Shown: piece by piece, positions 47,835 through 57,757 of the stretch
Layout of the letters: each line of letters starts with the position of its first letter
How positions within the stretch are numbered: the stretch's first letter is position 1
Assembly (NCBI GenBank): GCA_002071385.1
Contig: MWFB01000006.1
Span: 29,093-93,092 of the forward strand
Direction: 5' to 3'
DNA: 64,000 nucleotides
DNA from: Bacteroidetes bacterium ADurb.Bin013
Lineage (GTDB): Bacteria; Bacteroidota; Bacteroidia; Bacteroidales; UBA932
Notes under the pieces: generated by a model
Seen by the model: the letters and a program-made list of their open reading frames with translations, nothing else
The model's database searches: none
What the model was told of the DNA's origin: nothing
Translations under genes and position numbers: made by a program

Positions 47835-48737
47835 ATGAAATCCTTTGAAGAAATATTCGAGCAGCTGCGCTCACAGAAAAAGAAAAGACTGGTTGCCGCC
47901 TGGGCAGTGGACGACCACACAATAACCGCTGTTTATAAAGCCATAGAAAAAGGCATAGTGGACGGTATCCTGGTAGGCAAGGAATCACAGATCCATGCCA
48001 TCTGTCATGAAGAAGGCATTGACCCCAAAGCCTTCACCATAGTCAATGTTGAACAGGAACTCCCGGCCATAGCCCGTGCCGTGGAAATGGTACGCAACGG
48101 ACAGGGCGACATCCTCATGAAAGGCCAGTGCAGCACAGACAAATACATGCGTGCCATCCTGAACAAGGAAACCGGCCTGCTGCCTCCAAAGGCCGTACTG
48201 AGCCACGTTTCGGTACTTACACACCCCAGCTACCCCAAATTCCTGATCATTGGGGACATGGCAGTTATCCCAGCACCGGACCTGAACCAGAAAGTAGCCA
48301 TTGCAAAGTACCTGGTCAACACCGCCCACGCCCTGGGCATTGCCAAACCCAAACTGGCCTTCCTGGCGGCTACCGAACAGATGCTTCCCGGCATGCCCGC
48401 CTGCGTGGATGCTGCAATTCTCTCAAAAATGGCCGACCGCAACCAGATCTCCGGCTGCATAGCTGACGGCCCCCTGGCCCTGGATGTTTGCCTTAGCCCC
48501 GAGGCTGTCGCCATCAAGAAACTGCAGAGCCCTGTGGCAGGTGATGCGGACTGCATCCTCTTCCCCAACATTGAAAGCGCCAACGTGATGTACAAAAGCC
48601 TCACCCAGCTGAGCCCAGGGTCAAAACAAGCCGCCATTGTGGCCGGCGCCTCGGCTCCCTGCGTCCTTTCAAGCCGCGCCGATTCCATAGATACCAAGCT
48701 CAACTCCATCGCCCTGGCTGCAGTAACTGCTAAGTAA
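47835..48737 (+). CDS. ptb: Phosphate butyryltransferase (Ptb/Pta family)
   Basis: 300 residues of the phosphate acyltransferase family; converts an acyl-CoA plus phosphate to acyl phosphate. The GDILMKGQCSTDKYMRAILNKETGL and IADGPLALD stretches match Ptb rather than the longer Pta. It lies six bases after ackA and is followed, after an 89-base gap in which I see nothing notable, by butyrate kinase. Together they fit butyryl-CoA to butyrate with ATP gain, though branched acyl-CoAs are possible. Confidence 0.9.
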   Translation: MKSFEEIFEQLRSQKKKRLVAAWAVDDHTITAVYKAIEKGIVDGILVGKESQIHAICHEEGIDPKAFTIVNVEQELPAIARAVEMVRNGQGDILMKGQCSTDKYMRAILNKETGLLPPKAVLSHVSVLTHPSYPKFLIIGDMAVIPAPDLNQKVAIAKYLVNTAHALGIAKPKLAFLAATEQMLPGMPACVDAAILSKMADRNQISGCIADGPLALDVCLSPEAVAIKKLQSPVAGDADCILFPNIESANVMYKSLTQLSPGSKQAAIVAGASAPCVLSSRADSIDTKLNSIALAAVTAK

Positions 48738-48826
48738 AAGCAAGCTGCTCCAATGCTCCGGCCACGGTTAATGTAAAACGGCACTGGTTACGACATATTG
48801 CAGATGTTCACAATAAAGATAAAGTT

Positions 48827-49903
48827 ATGAAAGAACAAATCCTGGTTATCAATCCCGGCTCTACATCGACAAAAATTGCCGTTTTTGAGGGCAGGAAAGA
48901 GGTGTTTGGAAAAACCATATACCATACCCCCCAGGACCTGGCTCCTTATCCCAGGATTTGCCAGCAGTATGAGTTCCGGAAAGCGAACATCTTCAATGAG
49001 TTGAAGAACAATAATATCCAAACCGACCATTTCGCTGCTGTTATCGGCCGGGGTGGCCTGGTCCATCCGATTCCATCAGGGACTTATCGCGTGAACGAGC
49101 TGATGCTCAATCACCTGGCCGAGGGTATTGGCGGAGAGCATGCCTCCAACCTGGGAGGTTTGCTGGCCCACAGCATAGCTTCGGAAATTCCAGGATGCCA
49201 GGCCTTCATATCCGATCCGGTGGTGGTGGATGAGCTGCAGGATGTGGCTCGTGTTACCGGAGTTCCCCAAATTGAAAGGGTTTCGATCTTCCACGCCCTG
49301 AACCAGAAGGCCATCGCCAAGCGTCATGCCAGCATCATGGGAAAATCCTATGAAGATCTTAACCTGATAGTGGTGCACCTGGGCGGAGGCATATCGGTAG
49401 GCGCTCATCGCAAAGGCCGGGTTATTGACGTGAACAACACCCTGAACGGAGACGGTCCCATCGCACCCGAACGTGCCGGCAGCGTTCCTGCCTTGCAATT
49501 GGCAGAGCTTTGCTTCTCGGGAAAATACACCCTTCAGGAGGTCAAAAGGATGCTTACCGGAAAAGGAGGCATGGTGGCCCACCTGGGCACCAACTCCTTT
49601 ATGGAACTATGTGACAAGGTGCAGGCCGGTGATCCAAAAGCTACCCGACTGTACCAGGCCATGGCCTATACCATATCAAAACAGATAGGCGCAACGGCTG
49701 TTGTCCTGTGCGGTAAAATTGACGCAATCCTCTTTACCGGAGGCATTGCCCACAACAAACGCTTCATAGACCTGATTACTGAACAGGTGGGATTCCTGGC
49801 GCCCTGCTTCACATACGCCGGAGAAGACGAAATGGTTGCCCTGGCCAATAATGCCTACAACGTGCTAACAGGAGAAGAAATCGCCCAGGTTTATGCGGGG
49901 TGA
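48827..49903 (+). CDS. buk: Butyrate kinase
   Basis: 358-residue ASKHA kinase making ATP from butyryl phosphate. Starts ILVINPGSTSTKIAVFEG; HLGGGISVGAHRKGRVIDVNN and FTGGIAHNKRF are the Buk versions of the phosphate and adenosine motifs. Its TGA stop abuts and partly comes from repeat A2. Confidence 0.95.
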   Translation: MKEQILVINPGSTSTKIAVFEGRKEVFGKTIYHTPQDLAPYPRICQQYEFRKANIFNELKNNNIQTDHFAAVIGRGGLVHPIPSGTYRVNELMLNHLAEGIGGEHASNLGGLLAHSIASEIPGCQAFISDPVVVDELQDVARVTGVPQIERVSIFHALNQKAIAKRHASIMGKSYEDLNLIVVHLGGGISVGAHRKGRVIDVNNTLNGDGPIAPERAGSVPALQLAELCFSGKYTLQEVKRMLTGKGGMVAHLGTNSFMELCDKVQAGDPKATRLYQAMAYTISKQIGATAVVLCGKIDAILFTGGIAHNKRFIDLITEQVGFLAPCFTYAGEDEMVALANNAYNVLTGEEIAQVYAG

Positions 49904-50024
49904 CTGCCTCGCACTCTTGATTTATTGATCTGTATACCATATAATTAACAAAAGAGCTCCTCCAGGGAGCTCTTTTGTTATAGTGCTGATAGCCAGCCTA
50001 ATGAATCAAGAGTGCGCGGCACTC
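49903..50024. repeat. Palindromic element family A, copy A2
   Basis: About 122 bp between two convergent genes; terminal repeats actgcctcgcactcttgat (left) and the complement of agtgccgcgcactcttgat (right, to 50023), two mismatches. Central hairpin at 49946-49980 has perfect 15-base arms. Both flanking stop codons (buk TGA; TPR gene TGA) are completed by the outermost bases of the element. Confidence 0.85.
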
Positions 50025-51339
50025 ACTCCCCTTGCAGCAGCTTATTGTATTTCTCGTAGGATGCTTCGTACTCGGGACTCTTGGTGCGCAGGCGGAAGTA
50101 GATGTTCTTCAGGTATTCAACCACCACCTGGCGGATTTCCTCATCCTGGATCAGTTCAAAACTCTTTTCAAAGGGAGGAATGGCTTTTTCAAGCATCAGG
50201 TCCAGCTCTTCCACCATTTTCATATACTTGGTGTCGTCCAGCTCGTCAGAAGCAGCTGTTTGGATATCAACAGCCTTGTCATAGTAAGCCTGGCCCATCT
50301 GGAAATATCCGAAGAAGAAATTTGGATCTGTATCAATGGATTTTTGGTACAGGCGGATAGCTTCTTCAAATTTGCCCAAACCTTTTAGCACGTTGCCTTC
50401 TGCATAGTACAGACTGGGATTGTTGGGCTCGTTTTCCTGTGCACGCTGGATAAAGGTAAGCACCTTGTTAGGGTCATCATTGCTCTCCAGGTATACGTTA
50501 ATCAAAGCGACAAGAACGCTCTGGCTGTTGGGATATTTTGTAAACCCGCTGGAAAGAAGCTCTTTGCTTTTCTCAACATCACCCAGTTGTTTATACGCTT
50601 CTGCCAGGTTTGCATACGTGTCGCCGGCAGATTCAAAGTCCATTTCCAGGCACTTTTCGAAGAATTTCACGGCACGGTTGTAATCCCGATCCATCAAAGC
50701 CGTCAAAGCCACATAATACACAATGGTCGTATCAATTACATTCAAAGCCGGATGCGATGCCGCGTTAAATGATTTTTCGAATTTCACAGAAGCATCTGCA
50801 TAATTGCCCAGCGTGTAGGATGCCATGGCATCGTTGATGAAGTTGTTGGCAATCAAGGTCAATCCTTCCTGGATTTCAGATTTGCTGCCACCCTTTGTGT
50901 CCAGTTCGGCAGCCTTGGTATAGGCTTCGTATGCCTCGGTCAGCATGTTCACATCCTTGAGCAGCGGATTGGTAATGATCCAGAAGGACAGTCTGCCTTC
51001 GGGATTGTAATAGAGGTCTTTGTCCTGGTATTTTACCACTTCATACTGTTCTCCCTGTATGGTCATGTACTCTGTCGAAAGGGCACGCTGGTCCTTCAGC
51101 ACGACCTTTGACTCCAGCGAGGAGAGACCTATCCACAGGTTGTTGGTCGGAAAAGAATACACGTCGGTCAGTGTTTGTGCATACTTTATCCAGGTTGCGG
51201 GTTTGGTGTTGCGCTTTACATCCAGGGTTTGCTCTTTTGCCTTGTTGAAGTTTTTAAGGAGGATGTCCGCCTCTTTAGATTGTGCGCCCAATTGCATTGC
51301 CATCAACAACATCAGGGCAGCTGTCAGAAATTTTTTCAT
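50023..51339 (-). CDS. Secreted TPR-repeat protein
   Basis: 438 residues with a signal peptide (MKKFLTAALMLLMAMQLGAQ) and a run of tetratricopeptide repeats from about 150 to 400, seen in spaced patterns such as YANLAEAYKQLGDVEKSKELL and LYYAEGNVLKGLGKFEEAIRLY. Likely a periplasmic scaffold. Partner unknown. It is 51 bases downstream of gyrA on the same strand and shares the A2 hairpin as terminator with buk. Confidence 0.88.
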   Translation of the reverse strand: MKKFLTAALMLLMAMQLGAQSKEADILLKNFNKAKEQTLDVKRNTKPATWIKYAQTLTDVYSFPTNNLWIGLSSLESKVVLKDQRALSTEYMTIQGEQYEVVKYQDKDLYYNPEGRLSFWIITNPLLKDVNMLTEAYEAYTKAAELDTKGGSKSEIQEGLTLIANNFINDAMASYTLGNYADASVKFEKSFNAASHPALNVIDTTIVYYVALTALMDRDYNRAVKFFEKCLEMDFESAGDTYANLAEAYKQLGDVEKSKELLSSGFTKYPNSQSVLVALINVYLESNDDPNKVLTFIQRAQENEPNNPSLYYAEGNVLKGLGKFEEAIRLYQKSIDTDPNFFFGYFQMGQAYYDKAVDIQTAASDELDDTKYMKMVEELDLMLEKAIPPFEKSFELIQDEEIRQVVVEYLKNIYFRLRTKSPEYEASYEKYNKLLQGE

Positions 51340-51390
51340 GATGTATTATGTGTTTGTGCTGTTAAAAAATTATTTCAAATTATTCAAATA

Positions 51391-53865
51391 TTACAAATCC
51401 TCTACTGCTTCCTTAGGCAGGGGATCGCTTTTGGGTACGCAGCAGACGGCAGCTATGGCATCTCCTTCACGCAGGTTGATCAACCGTACTCCTTGTGTGG
51501 CCCGGCCCGCCAGGCGGATATCGGCCACCGCCAAACGGATGGTAATACCCGAGCGGGTGATGATCATAAGGTCACTGTCGTCAGTCACCGCCTTGAGGGC
51601 AATGAGCTTGCCGGTTTTTTCCGTAATGTTCAGGGTTTTCACTCCCTTGCCACCCCGGTTGACCTTTCTGTAATCTTCTATCAAGGAACGTTTGCCGTAT
51701 CCGTTCTCACTCACTACCAACACATGAGGACAGGCTTCTACAGATGTATTCACACATATCATGCCAACTACCTTATCGTACTCTTCTATGGATATTCCGC
51801 GTACGCCGGCAGCCGTACGGCCTATGGGGCGCGCATTCTTTTCATCAAAGCGGACACACTTTCCTTCACGCGCTCCCAGCAACAATTCGCAGGAGCCATT
51901 GGTCAGGCAGGCTTCCAGGAGGTTGTCGTTCTCGCTTATGGTAATGGCATTCACCCCTTTGGAACGTGGATTGGAATAAGCTTTCAACCTGGTCTTCTTG
52001 ACCGTTCCACGTTCTGTGCACAATACAATGTAATTGTTGTTCAGATAGTTTTCATCTGTCAGGTTATCCACGTTTATGTAGGCACAAACGCTGTCACCCG
52101 GCTCAATGTTGATAACATTCTGAATGGCGCGTCCCTTGGATATCTTGTTGCCTTCCGGGATTTCGTATACCTTGAGCCAGAAACACTTCCCGTGCTGGGT
52201 AAAGAACAGCATGGTGCTGTGCATGTTGGCTGTATAGATGTGTTCAATGAAATCCTCTTCCCGGGTATTGCTTCCCTTTGAACCAATCCCTCCCCTGCCC
52301 TGCAGCCGGTATTCATTCAGGTTGGTCCGTTTTATATATCCCATGTGTGAAATGGTGATGACCACATCCTCGTCGGGATAGAAATCTTCAGGGTTAAAAT
52401 CCCCTGCAGCGCACTCAATGACTGTCCTGCGGGGATCATTGAAGCGGGCCTTGATGTCCAGCATCTCGTCTTTGATGAGCTTCATCTGCAGCTGCTCGCT
52501 TGCCAGAAGATCATCCAGGTTGCGGATAAGTTCCATCAGCTGGCTATACTCGGCCTGCAGCTTGGAGCGTTCCAGCCCGGTAAGCTGGCGAAGCTTCATT
52601 TCCACAATGGCCGAGGCCTGCTCTTCGCTGAATCCGAATTCCCGCTGCAACCCTGAGCGTGCCTCTTCCACAGTCTGCGAAGCGCGTATCAGGGCGATCA
52701 CTTCGTCCAGGATATCCAGGGCCTTGAGCAGCCCTTCCAGGATGTGGGCGCGTTTGGCAGCCTGGTCACGTTCAAAATGGGCACGGCGGACCACCACCTG
52801 GTGGCGGTGACGCACGAAATACTTGATCAGCTGTTTCAGGTTCAGGAGCCTGGGACGACCGTCCACCAACGCTATGTTGTTTACAGAGAATGAACTCTGC
52901 AGGGCTGTATATTTGAAAAGGCTGTTGAGCACCACATTGGCCACCACCCCAATCTTGAGTTTGATGACAATGCGCATGCCGTTACGGTCGCTCTCGTCGT
53001 TTATGAAGGCAATCCCGTCCAGTTTCTTCTTTTCCACCAGGTCGGCGATCTTCTCTATCAGCTCGCGCTTGTTGATCATGTAGGGGATCTCGGTCACCAC
53101 AATGGTTTCACGGCCGCTCGGCGCCACCTCTATGTCGGTTTTGGCACGCACCACAATACGGCCGCGGCCTGTTTCATAGGCTTCGCGGATGCCCGAGGTG
53201 CCGTAAATGATACCACCTGTCGGGAAATCGGGGCCTTTAACGTATTTGAGTAACTCGTCCACACTGATGTTGTCGGAATCTATGTAGGCACAAACAGCAT
53301 CCACTATTTCGCCAAGGTTGTGGGGCGGCATGTTGGTGGCCATTCCCACGGCTATCCCGCTGGCGCCGTTCAACAGCAACAGGGGGACCTTGGCCGGCAA
53401 GACAGAGGGTTCCTGCAATGAATCGTCAAAGTTGTTCTTGAAATCCACGGTGTCCTTGTCCATGTCGGCCAGAACCTCCTCGGCAACGCGGCGCAGGCGT
53501 GCCTCGGTATAACGCATGGCAGCGGCGGAATCCCCGTCTACTGAACCAAAATTACCCTGACCTTCCACCAGCATGTAACGCATGCTCCAGTCCTGTGCCA
53601 TGCGCACCATAGCCTCGTAAACACTGGAATCGCCGTGCGGGTGGTACTTACCCAGCACCTCCCCTACTATGCGGGCCGATTTCTTGGTTGGTTTGTTGCT
53701 GGCAAGCCCCAGTTCGGACATGCCAAAAAGCACCCTGCGGTGAACGGGTTTCAAGCCGTCGCGAACATCGGGAAGGGCGCGGGAAACGATTACGGACATA
53801 GAATAATCTATGTACGCACTCTTCATTTCGTCCTCGATGTTTATCTTCTGAATTCTATCCTCCAT
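51391..53865 (-). CDS. gyrA: DNA gyrase subunit A
   Basis: DNA-cleaving subunit of gyrase, 824 aa from the ATG at 53865. The active-site Tyr119 is in [10 protein letters not shown]. The quinolone region [10 protein letters not shown] carries Ser at the E. coli Ser83 position and Glu at the Asp87 position. The C-terminal half has the beta-pinwheel with a Q-R-G-G-x-G box ([11 protein letters not shown]). Its start region codes [15 protein letters not shown]; three more upstream codons with an ATG at 53874 are possible. Confidence 0.97.
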   Translation of the reverse strand: MEDRIQKINIEDEMKSAYIDYSMSVIVSRALPDVRDGLKPVHRRVLFGMSELGLASNKPTKKSARIVGEVLGKYHPHGDSSVYEAMVRMAQDWSMRYMLVEGQGNFGSVDGDSAAAMRYTEARLRRVAEEVLADMDKDTVDFKNNFDDSLQEPSVLPAKVPLLLLNGASGIAVGMATNMPPHNLGEIVDAVCAYIDSDNISVDELLKYVKGPDFPTGGIIYGTSGIREAYETGRGRIVVRAKTDIEVAPSGRETIVVTEIPYMINKRELIEKIADLVEKKKLDGIAFINDESDRNGMRIVIKLKIGVVANVVLNSLFKYTALQSSFSVNNIALVDGRPRLLNLKQLIKYFVRHRHQVVVRRAHFERDQAAKRAHILEGLLKALDILDEVIALIRASQTVEEARSGLQREFGFSEEQASAIVEMKLRQLTGLERSKLQAEYSQLMELIRNLDDLLASEQLQMKLIKDEMLDIKARFNDPRRTVIECAAGDFNPEDFYPDEDVVITISHMGYIKRTNLNEYRLQGRGGIGSKGSNTREEDFIEHIYTANMHSTMLFFTQHGKCFWLKVYEIPEGNKISKGRAIQNVINIEPGDSVCAYINVDNLTDENYLNNNYIVLCTERGTVKKTRLKAYSNPRSKGVNAITISENDNLLEACLTNGSCELLLGAREGKCVRFDEKNARPIGRTAAGVRGISIEEYDKVVGMICVNTSVEACPHVLVVSENGYGKRSLIEDYRKVNRGGKGVKTLNITEKTGKLIALKAVTDDSDLMIITRSGITIRLAVADIRLAGRATQGVRLINLREGDAIAAVCCVPKSDPLPKEAVEDL

Positions 53866-53884
53866 ACGGTTCAAAATAATCCTT

Positions 53885-53915
53885 CAAAAATACAAATAAT
53901 TCCGTTAAATGACAA
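53885..53915 (-). promoter_or_regulatory. gyrA promoter
   Basis: Minus strand TTG (53915-53913), 20-base spacer, TATTTTTG (53892-53885), 20-26 bases ahead of the start. The -33 box lies within the last codons of clpC. Confidence 0.55.
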
Positions 53916-56451
53916 CGGTATTGGTACCTTCCGGATTCAGGTCAACATGCAGTTCGGAACCGGTGGTGTTCTCCATGCGGATGATGGCCTCTGAAAGAGG
54001 ATCCTCCAGGTATCGCTGTATGGCGCGCTTCAGGGGACGGGCACCATATTGCGGGTCGAATCCCTGTGAAGCCACAAAATCCTTCGCCTTTTGAGAAATG
54101 ATAACCCTGAAGCCTGCATGTTGTATGCGTTCGTAGAGGTCAGCGAGTTCAATCTCTATGATCTTGTAAATATCTTCCTTGTCCAGTGCGTTGAAAAGGA
54201 TCTGCTCATCCACCCGGTTCAGGAACTCGGGGGTGAACATCTTGCCCAGGCTCTTTTCTATGATATGACGGCGGCGGTTCTCGGCCGCTTCGGCAGCCCC
54301 GGATGAAACGGTTGCAAAACCAACCCCTGTGCCGAATTCCTTCAATTCACGGCTGCCAATGTTGGAGGTCATGATGATGATGGTGTTGCGGAAATCCACA
54401 TGACGTCCGTTGCTGTCGGTCAGGCGTCCCTCATCAAAGACCTGCAACAGCAGGTTGAAAATATCGGGATGTGCCTTCTCTATCTCGTCCAGAAGGACCA
54501 CGGTATACGGTTTGCGTCTTATGCGCTCTGTCAGCTGTCCCCCCTCGTCGTATCCCACGTATCCCGGAGGCGCGCCAATGAGCCTGCTGACGGCATATTT
54601 TTCCATGTATTCGCTCATGTCAATGCGCACCAGGCTGTCTGGAGAATCAAACATATAGGTGGCCAGCAGTTTTGCCAGGTGCGTCTTGCCCACCCCGGTG
54701 GGTCCCAGGAAAATGAACGTGCCGATGGGCTTGTTGGGATCCTTCAATCCGGCGCGGTTGCGGTGGATGGCCCGTACCATGGCTTCCACGGCATCGTCCT
54801 GCCCAACGAGCTTCTGTTTGAGTATGGTAGACATGTTGAGCAAACGCTGTGTTTCCGATTCCGAGACACGGCTTACGGGTACCGAGGTGATCATGGAAAC
54901 CACTTCGGCCACTGTGTCGGCATTCACCTCTTTCTTGTTGGCCTTTTGTTCCGAATACCATGTATCCCTTGCCTGGCGCAGTGCTTCCATTACCTTCTTT
55001 TCCCGCTCCCGCAGGGCCGTCGCCGTCTTGTAATCCTTCTTGTCAACGGCTTCCCGCTTTTGCATCATCAGTGAATCCATCTCCTCTTCCATGACTACCA
55101 GTTCTTTGGGCAATTGCAGGTGGGCTATGTGCACATGCGATCCGGCTTCGTCCATCACATCAATGGCCTTGTCGGGCAGGCAGCGGTCGGTTATGTAACG
55201 CTCGGAAAGGCGCACGCAGGCCTCCAGTGCCTGGGGCGTATAGCTCACCATATGGTGTTCTTCGTATTTGGGACGTATGCTGCGCAGGATTTCCAGTGTA
55301 TCGTCGTATTTGGTGGGTTCCACGATGACTTTCTGGAACCGCCGCTCCAGGGCACCGTCTTTTTCAATGTACTCCCGGTATTCATCCATGGTGCTGGCCC
55401 CGATGCACTGGATCTCTCCCCGTGCCAGGGCCGGTTTGAGCATGTTGGCGGCATCCAGCGAGCCACCGCTCCCCCCCGTGGCGCCTGCCCCTATCAGGGT
55501 ATGGATCTCGTCAATGAAAAGGATGATATCGGGATTCTTCTTTATCTCGGCAAGGAGCGTTTTCATGCGTTCCTCGAATTGCCCGCGGTATTTGGTGCCG
55601 GCCACCACCGAGCCGATGTCCAGCGAGAGGATTTTCTTGCCTTGCAGCGTTGGTGAGCCTTTGCGCCGGGCAATGCGGTTGGCCAGGCCTTCCACAATGG
55701 CCGATTTACCCACTCCGGGCTCGCCAATGAGCACCGGGTTGTTCTTCTTGCGCCGACCCAGGATCTGTGCCAGGCGGTCAATCTCCTTATCACGCCGCAC
55801 CACCGGGTCCAGCTGCCCGGCACGTGCTTCCTCGGTCAGGTCCAGCGCGTACATGTCCAGCATGGGTGTTGCCGAGGTATCCTTTTGCTGCCCGGTCTTG
55901 CTGCCGGTTTGTTTTTTAGCTGCCTGCAAAGCCATGTCCATCTGTTCATCTATGTTCTTGATGGACTCTTTCCGCTCCAGTGCACGCTTGCGCTGGGAAC
56001 CTTTCACCACAAGGGGCAATTCACCCTTCAGGTAGGCACGCAGCGTCTGATCCGTCACTCCCTTGGTGCGCAACCAGTAAACGCCAATTCCGTTGTCTAT
56101 GGCAAGCAACGCAAGCAGCAGGTGCAGGGAATTCGGGGTCGCCTGCCCCAGCTTGCTTGCCTCCAGGTACATGGCCTTCAGGCACTTCTCTGCATGCTCG
56201 GAAAGCGACAGCTTGTCGGACTGATCGGGAGGAATCATGGTACGACCCATCTCCTTGCTTTCTATGAGGTTTTTCATTTGCCAGAGCAGCAAATCAAGCA
56301 TGGTAAGAATGCCATAGGCCTGGTTTTCCTGGTGGCGGATAATGGCCAGAAAAAGGTGGTCTCCCGTAACCGTGTAACTCCCCAGACGCATGGCCTCTTC
56401 CCGTGCGAATGAGAGTATCTGGTTCAGTTCTTCGGGTAGTTTAAGATTCAT
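53905..56451 (-). CDS. clpC: ClpC-type AAA+ unfoldase
   Basis: 848-residue ATPase partner of ClpP protease. N-terminal Clp repeats (1-150), linker, first AAA+ (Walker A GEPGVGKSA, Walker B ILFIDEIHT), a UVR-containing middle region (VDKKDYKTATALREREKKV), and second AAA+ (GPTGVGKTH, VVLLDEIEKAH), then the C-terminal domain. The middle domain marks it as ClpC rather than ClpA or ClpB. A TACCTTTG at 56463-56456 (minus strand) is right at the start codon and could be the -7 box of a nearly leaderless transcript. Confidence 0.96.
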   Translation of the reverse strand: MNLKLPEELNQILSFAREEAMRLGSYTVTGDHLFLAIIRHQENQAYGILTMLDLLLWQMKNLIESKEMGRTMIPPDQSDKLSLSEHAEKCLKAMYLEASKLGQATPNSLHLLLALLAIDNGIGVYWLRTKGVTDQTLRAYLKGELPLVVKGSQRKRALERKESIKNIDEQMDMALQAAKKQTGSKTGQQKDTSATPMLDMYALDLTEEARAGQLDPVVRRDKEIDRLAQILGRRKKNNPVLIGEPGVGKSAIVEGLANRIARRKGSPTLQGKKILSLDIGSVVAGTKYRGQFEERMKTLLAEIKKNPDIILFIDEIHTLIGAGATGGSGGSLDAANMLKPALARGEIQCIGASTMDEYREYIEKDGALERRFQKVIVEPTKYDDTLEILRSIRPKYEEHHMVSYTPQALEACVRLSERYITDRCLPDKAIDVMDEAGSHVHIAHLQLPKELVVMEEEMDSLMMQKREAVDKKDYKTATALREREKKVMEALRQARDTWYSEQKANKKEVNADTVAEVVSMITSVPVSRVSESETQRLLNMSTILKQKLVGQDDAVEAMVRAIHRNRAGLKDPNKPIGTFIFLGPTGVGKTHLAKLLATYMFDSPDSLVRIDMSEYMEKYAVSRLIGAPPGYVGYDEGGQLTERIRRKPYTVVLLDEIEKAHPDIFNLLLQVFDEGRLTDSNGRHVDFRNTIIIMTSNIGSRELKEFGTGVGFATVSSGAAEAAENRRRHIIEKSLGKMFTPEFLNRVDEQILFNALDKEDIYKIIEIELADLYERIQHAGFRVIISQKAKDFVASQGFDPQYGARPLKRAIQRYLEDPLSEAIIRMENTTGSELHVDLNPEGTNTVVI

Positions 56452-56535
56452 TCCACAAAGGTAATAAAACCCTTTGAAATAAGAGTTTCCTGTTATATTA
56501 TCGCAAGGTTCAGCGCTATGCGGCCTGCAATTATA

Positions 56536-56634
56536 ATGCTTCTTGCGCTTCTGGTGCTTATGGCGTTTTTGGCGCTTATGGCGCTTCTGGCGTTTTTGGC
56601 GCTTTTGGCGCTTATGGCGCCTTTAATGCTTCTG
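56536..56634. repeat. 9-bp tandem repeat between clpC and the next gene
   Basis: Eleven units of 9 bases (consensus gcgcttNtg; e.g. gcgcttatg, gcgtttttg) with no gaps. It lies 10 bases from the stop of the neighbouring secreted-protein gene and 85 bases upstream of clpC. It creates an open frame of a Leu/Ala/Met-rich hydrophobic peptide (56518-56706) that I do not call as a gene. The rest of 56452-56644 holds only the possible clpC -7 box. Confidence 0.8.
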
Positions 56635-56644
56635 TCTGTCGTCT

Positions 56645-56986
56645 TTATTTTATCGTTAGCTTACCTGATTTCCGGCCGAACTGGTTGCATTTGGCTTCGA
56701 CCGTGATCACATTGCCTTTAGACAGCCCGGGAAGCGTTATCTCATAAGTTTCCGATTCCTTTGTGGATTGTTTGGTCAGCTCCTTTTTCTCAATCTCCTT
56801 ATCCCCAACCAATACGGTTATCTCTGAGATGAAGTGTTTTTCCGTATCCATGACAGGGTGCACAATGGTTACTGATAACTTGGCCGTTTCTGCATCGTAA
56901 ACCAAGGTCACCTTATGGGCGGGATTTGCATTCATGACTATTGGCAAAACCATCAGCAGCAATAAGGTGAAAAGTGATTTTTTCAT
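56645..56986 (-). CDS. Small secreted protein, superoxide-reductase-like fold
   Basis: 113 residues with a signal peptide (MKKSLFTLLLLMVLPIVMNA). The mature part resembles the iron-binding domain of desulfoferrodoxin/superoxide reductase: a HPV...KHFI...VGD stretch, where the reductase has HP and HYI ligands, and later KCNQFG, where the reductase has C-N-x-H-G. The last His is Phe here, so an iron centre would be incomplete. It could also be a SoxZ-like carrier fold. I rejected the 26 upstream codons. It is 101 bases downstream of the flavodoxin gene on the same strand. Confidence 0.6.
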   Translation of the reverse strand: MKKSLFTLLLLMVLPIVMNANPAHKVTLVYDAETAKLSVTIVHPVMDTEKHFISEITVLVGDKEIEKKELTKQSTKESETYEITLPGLSKGNVITVEAKCNQFGRKSGKLTIK

Positions 56987-57087
56987 AGGTGTATTTGTTA
57001 ATCTGTTTATCATAATGTTTAATGGTTGTCCTGTGTTCCAATGCTTACCGGCCTCCTGCTGCAATCAGCCGTGTCACTTCGTGCCGG

Positions 57088-57663
57088 TCAACTGCCGGTC
57101 CCAGGGGTGCCACTGCTTTCATCAGTGCCACTGTTTTCGGGGGTAACACTGCTCTTGGGCTGGGCACCGACCATCACCTCGGCAAATTTCTTGATATTCC
57201 TGTGCGAAACAAGATCCTGATCACCTTTCTTGCCTGTGATCTTTGCGAGGATCAGGCGTTCCACAAAATTCATCTTCTTCCACTGCAACGCGCCACCCAG
57301 GAATGCCACATGATGGGCCACACTGCGCAGGTTTTCAGGAAAGGCAGCTTCCATCTCCTGCTGTTGCTTCTCAGGCAATCTTTCCATGCCGCAGACAAAC
57401 AGGAAAAGCGGTTTCTTCTCCAGTTCAGAGGCATACCTGTCACAAAACCGCTGCATATTCCTGAGTGGCTTGCCCGCATAAACTGGCACCCCAAGCACAT
57501 ACCGCTCCGCTTTATTGAACCCATCATCCGTAACAGGCCACTGCTTGCAGTCAGCAACATCCAGGAGTGTCACCTGATCGTGCGTAGAGAGTAATTCTCC
57601 GATCTCTTGTGCTATCAACCTGGTAGTGCCATATTTAGAAGCGTAAAAAATCGTAGTTCTCAT
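57088..57663 (-). CDS. Flavodoxin-domain protein (HemG-like)
   Basis: 191 residues; FMN phosphate loop YASKYGTTRLIA (8-19) and a flavodoxin core with LGVPVYAGKPLRNMQRFC and FVCGME. This pattern is that of the HemG/flavodoxin_5 group, some of which oxidise protoporphyrinogen, but haem synthesis is not evident nearby. The last 20 residues (Gly/Ser/Thr-rich) are a disordered tail. Neighbour of a superoxide-reductase-like gene, which may hint at redox work. Confidence 0.8.
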   Translation of the reverse strand: MRTTIFYASKYGTTRLIAQEIGELLSTHDQVTLLDVADCKQWPVTDDGFNKAERYVLGVPVYAGKPLRNMQRFCDRYASELEKKPLFLFVCGMERLPEKQQQEMEAAFPENLRSVAHHVAFLGGALQWKKMNFVERLILAKITGKKGDQDLVSHRNIKKFAEVMVGAQPKSSVTPENSGTDESSGTPGTGS

Positions 57664-57757
57664 TTTTTAACAGATTTGCGTTTGTATTTCAAAGGTAATC
57701 AACACAATTGAAAAAAACATACTATATTTAACATATAAAAATAATTGTTTTTCAACT

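Noticed and set aside
56518..56706. Open frame for a 62-residue hydrophobic peptide
   Set aside because: It is produced by the 9-bp tandem repeat, runs into the end of the neighbouring gene on the other strand, and has no convincing promoter.
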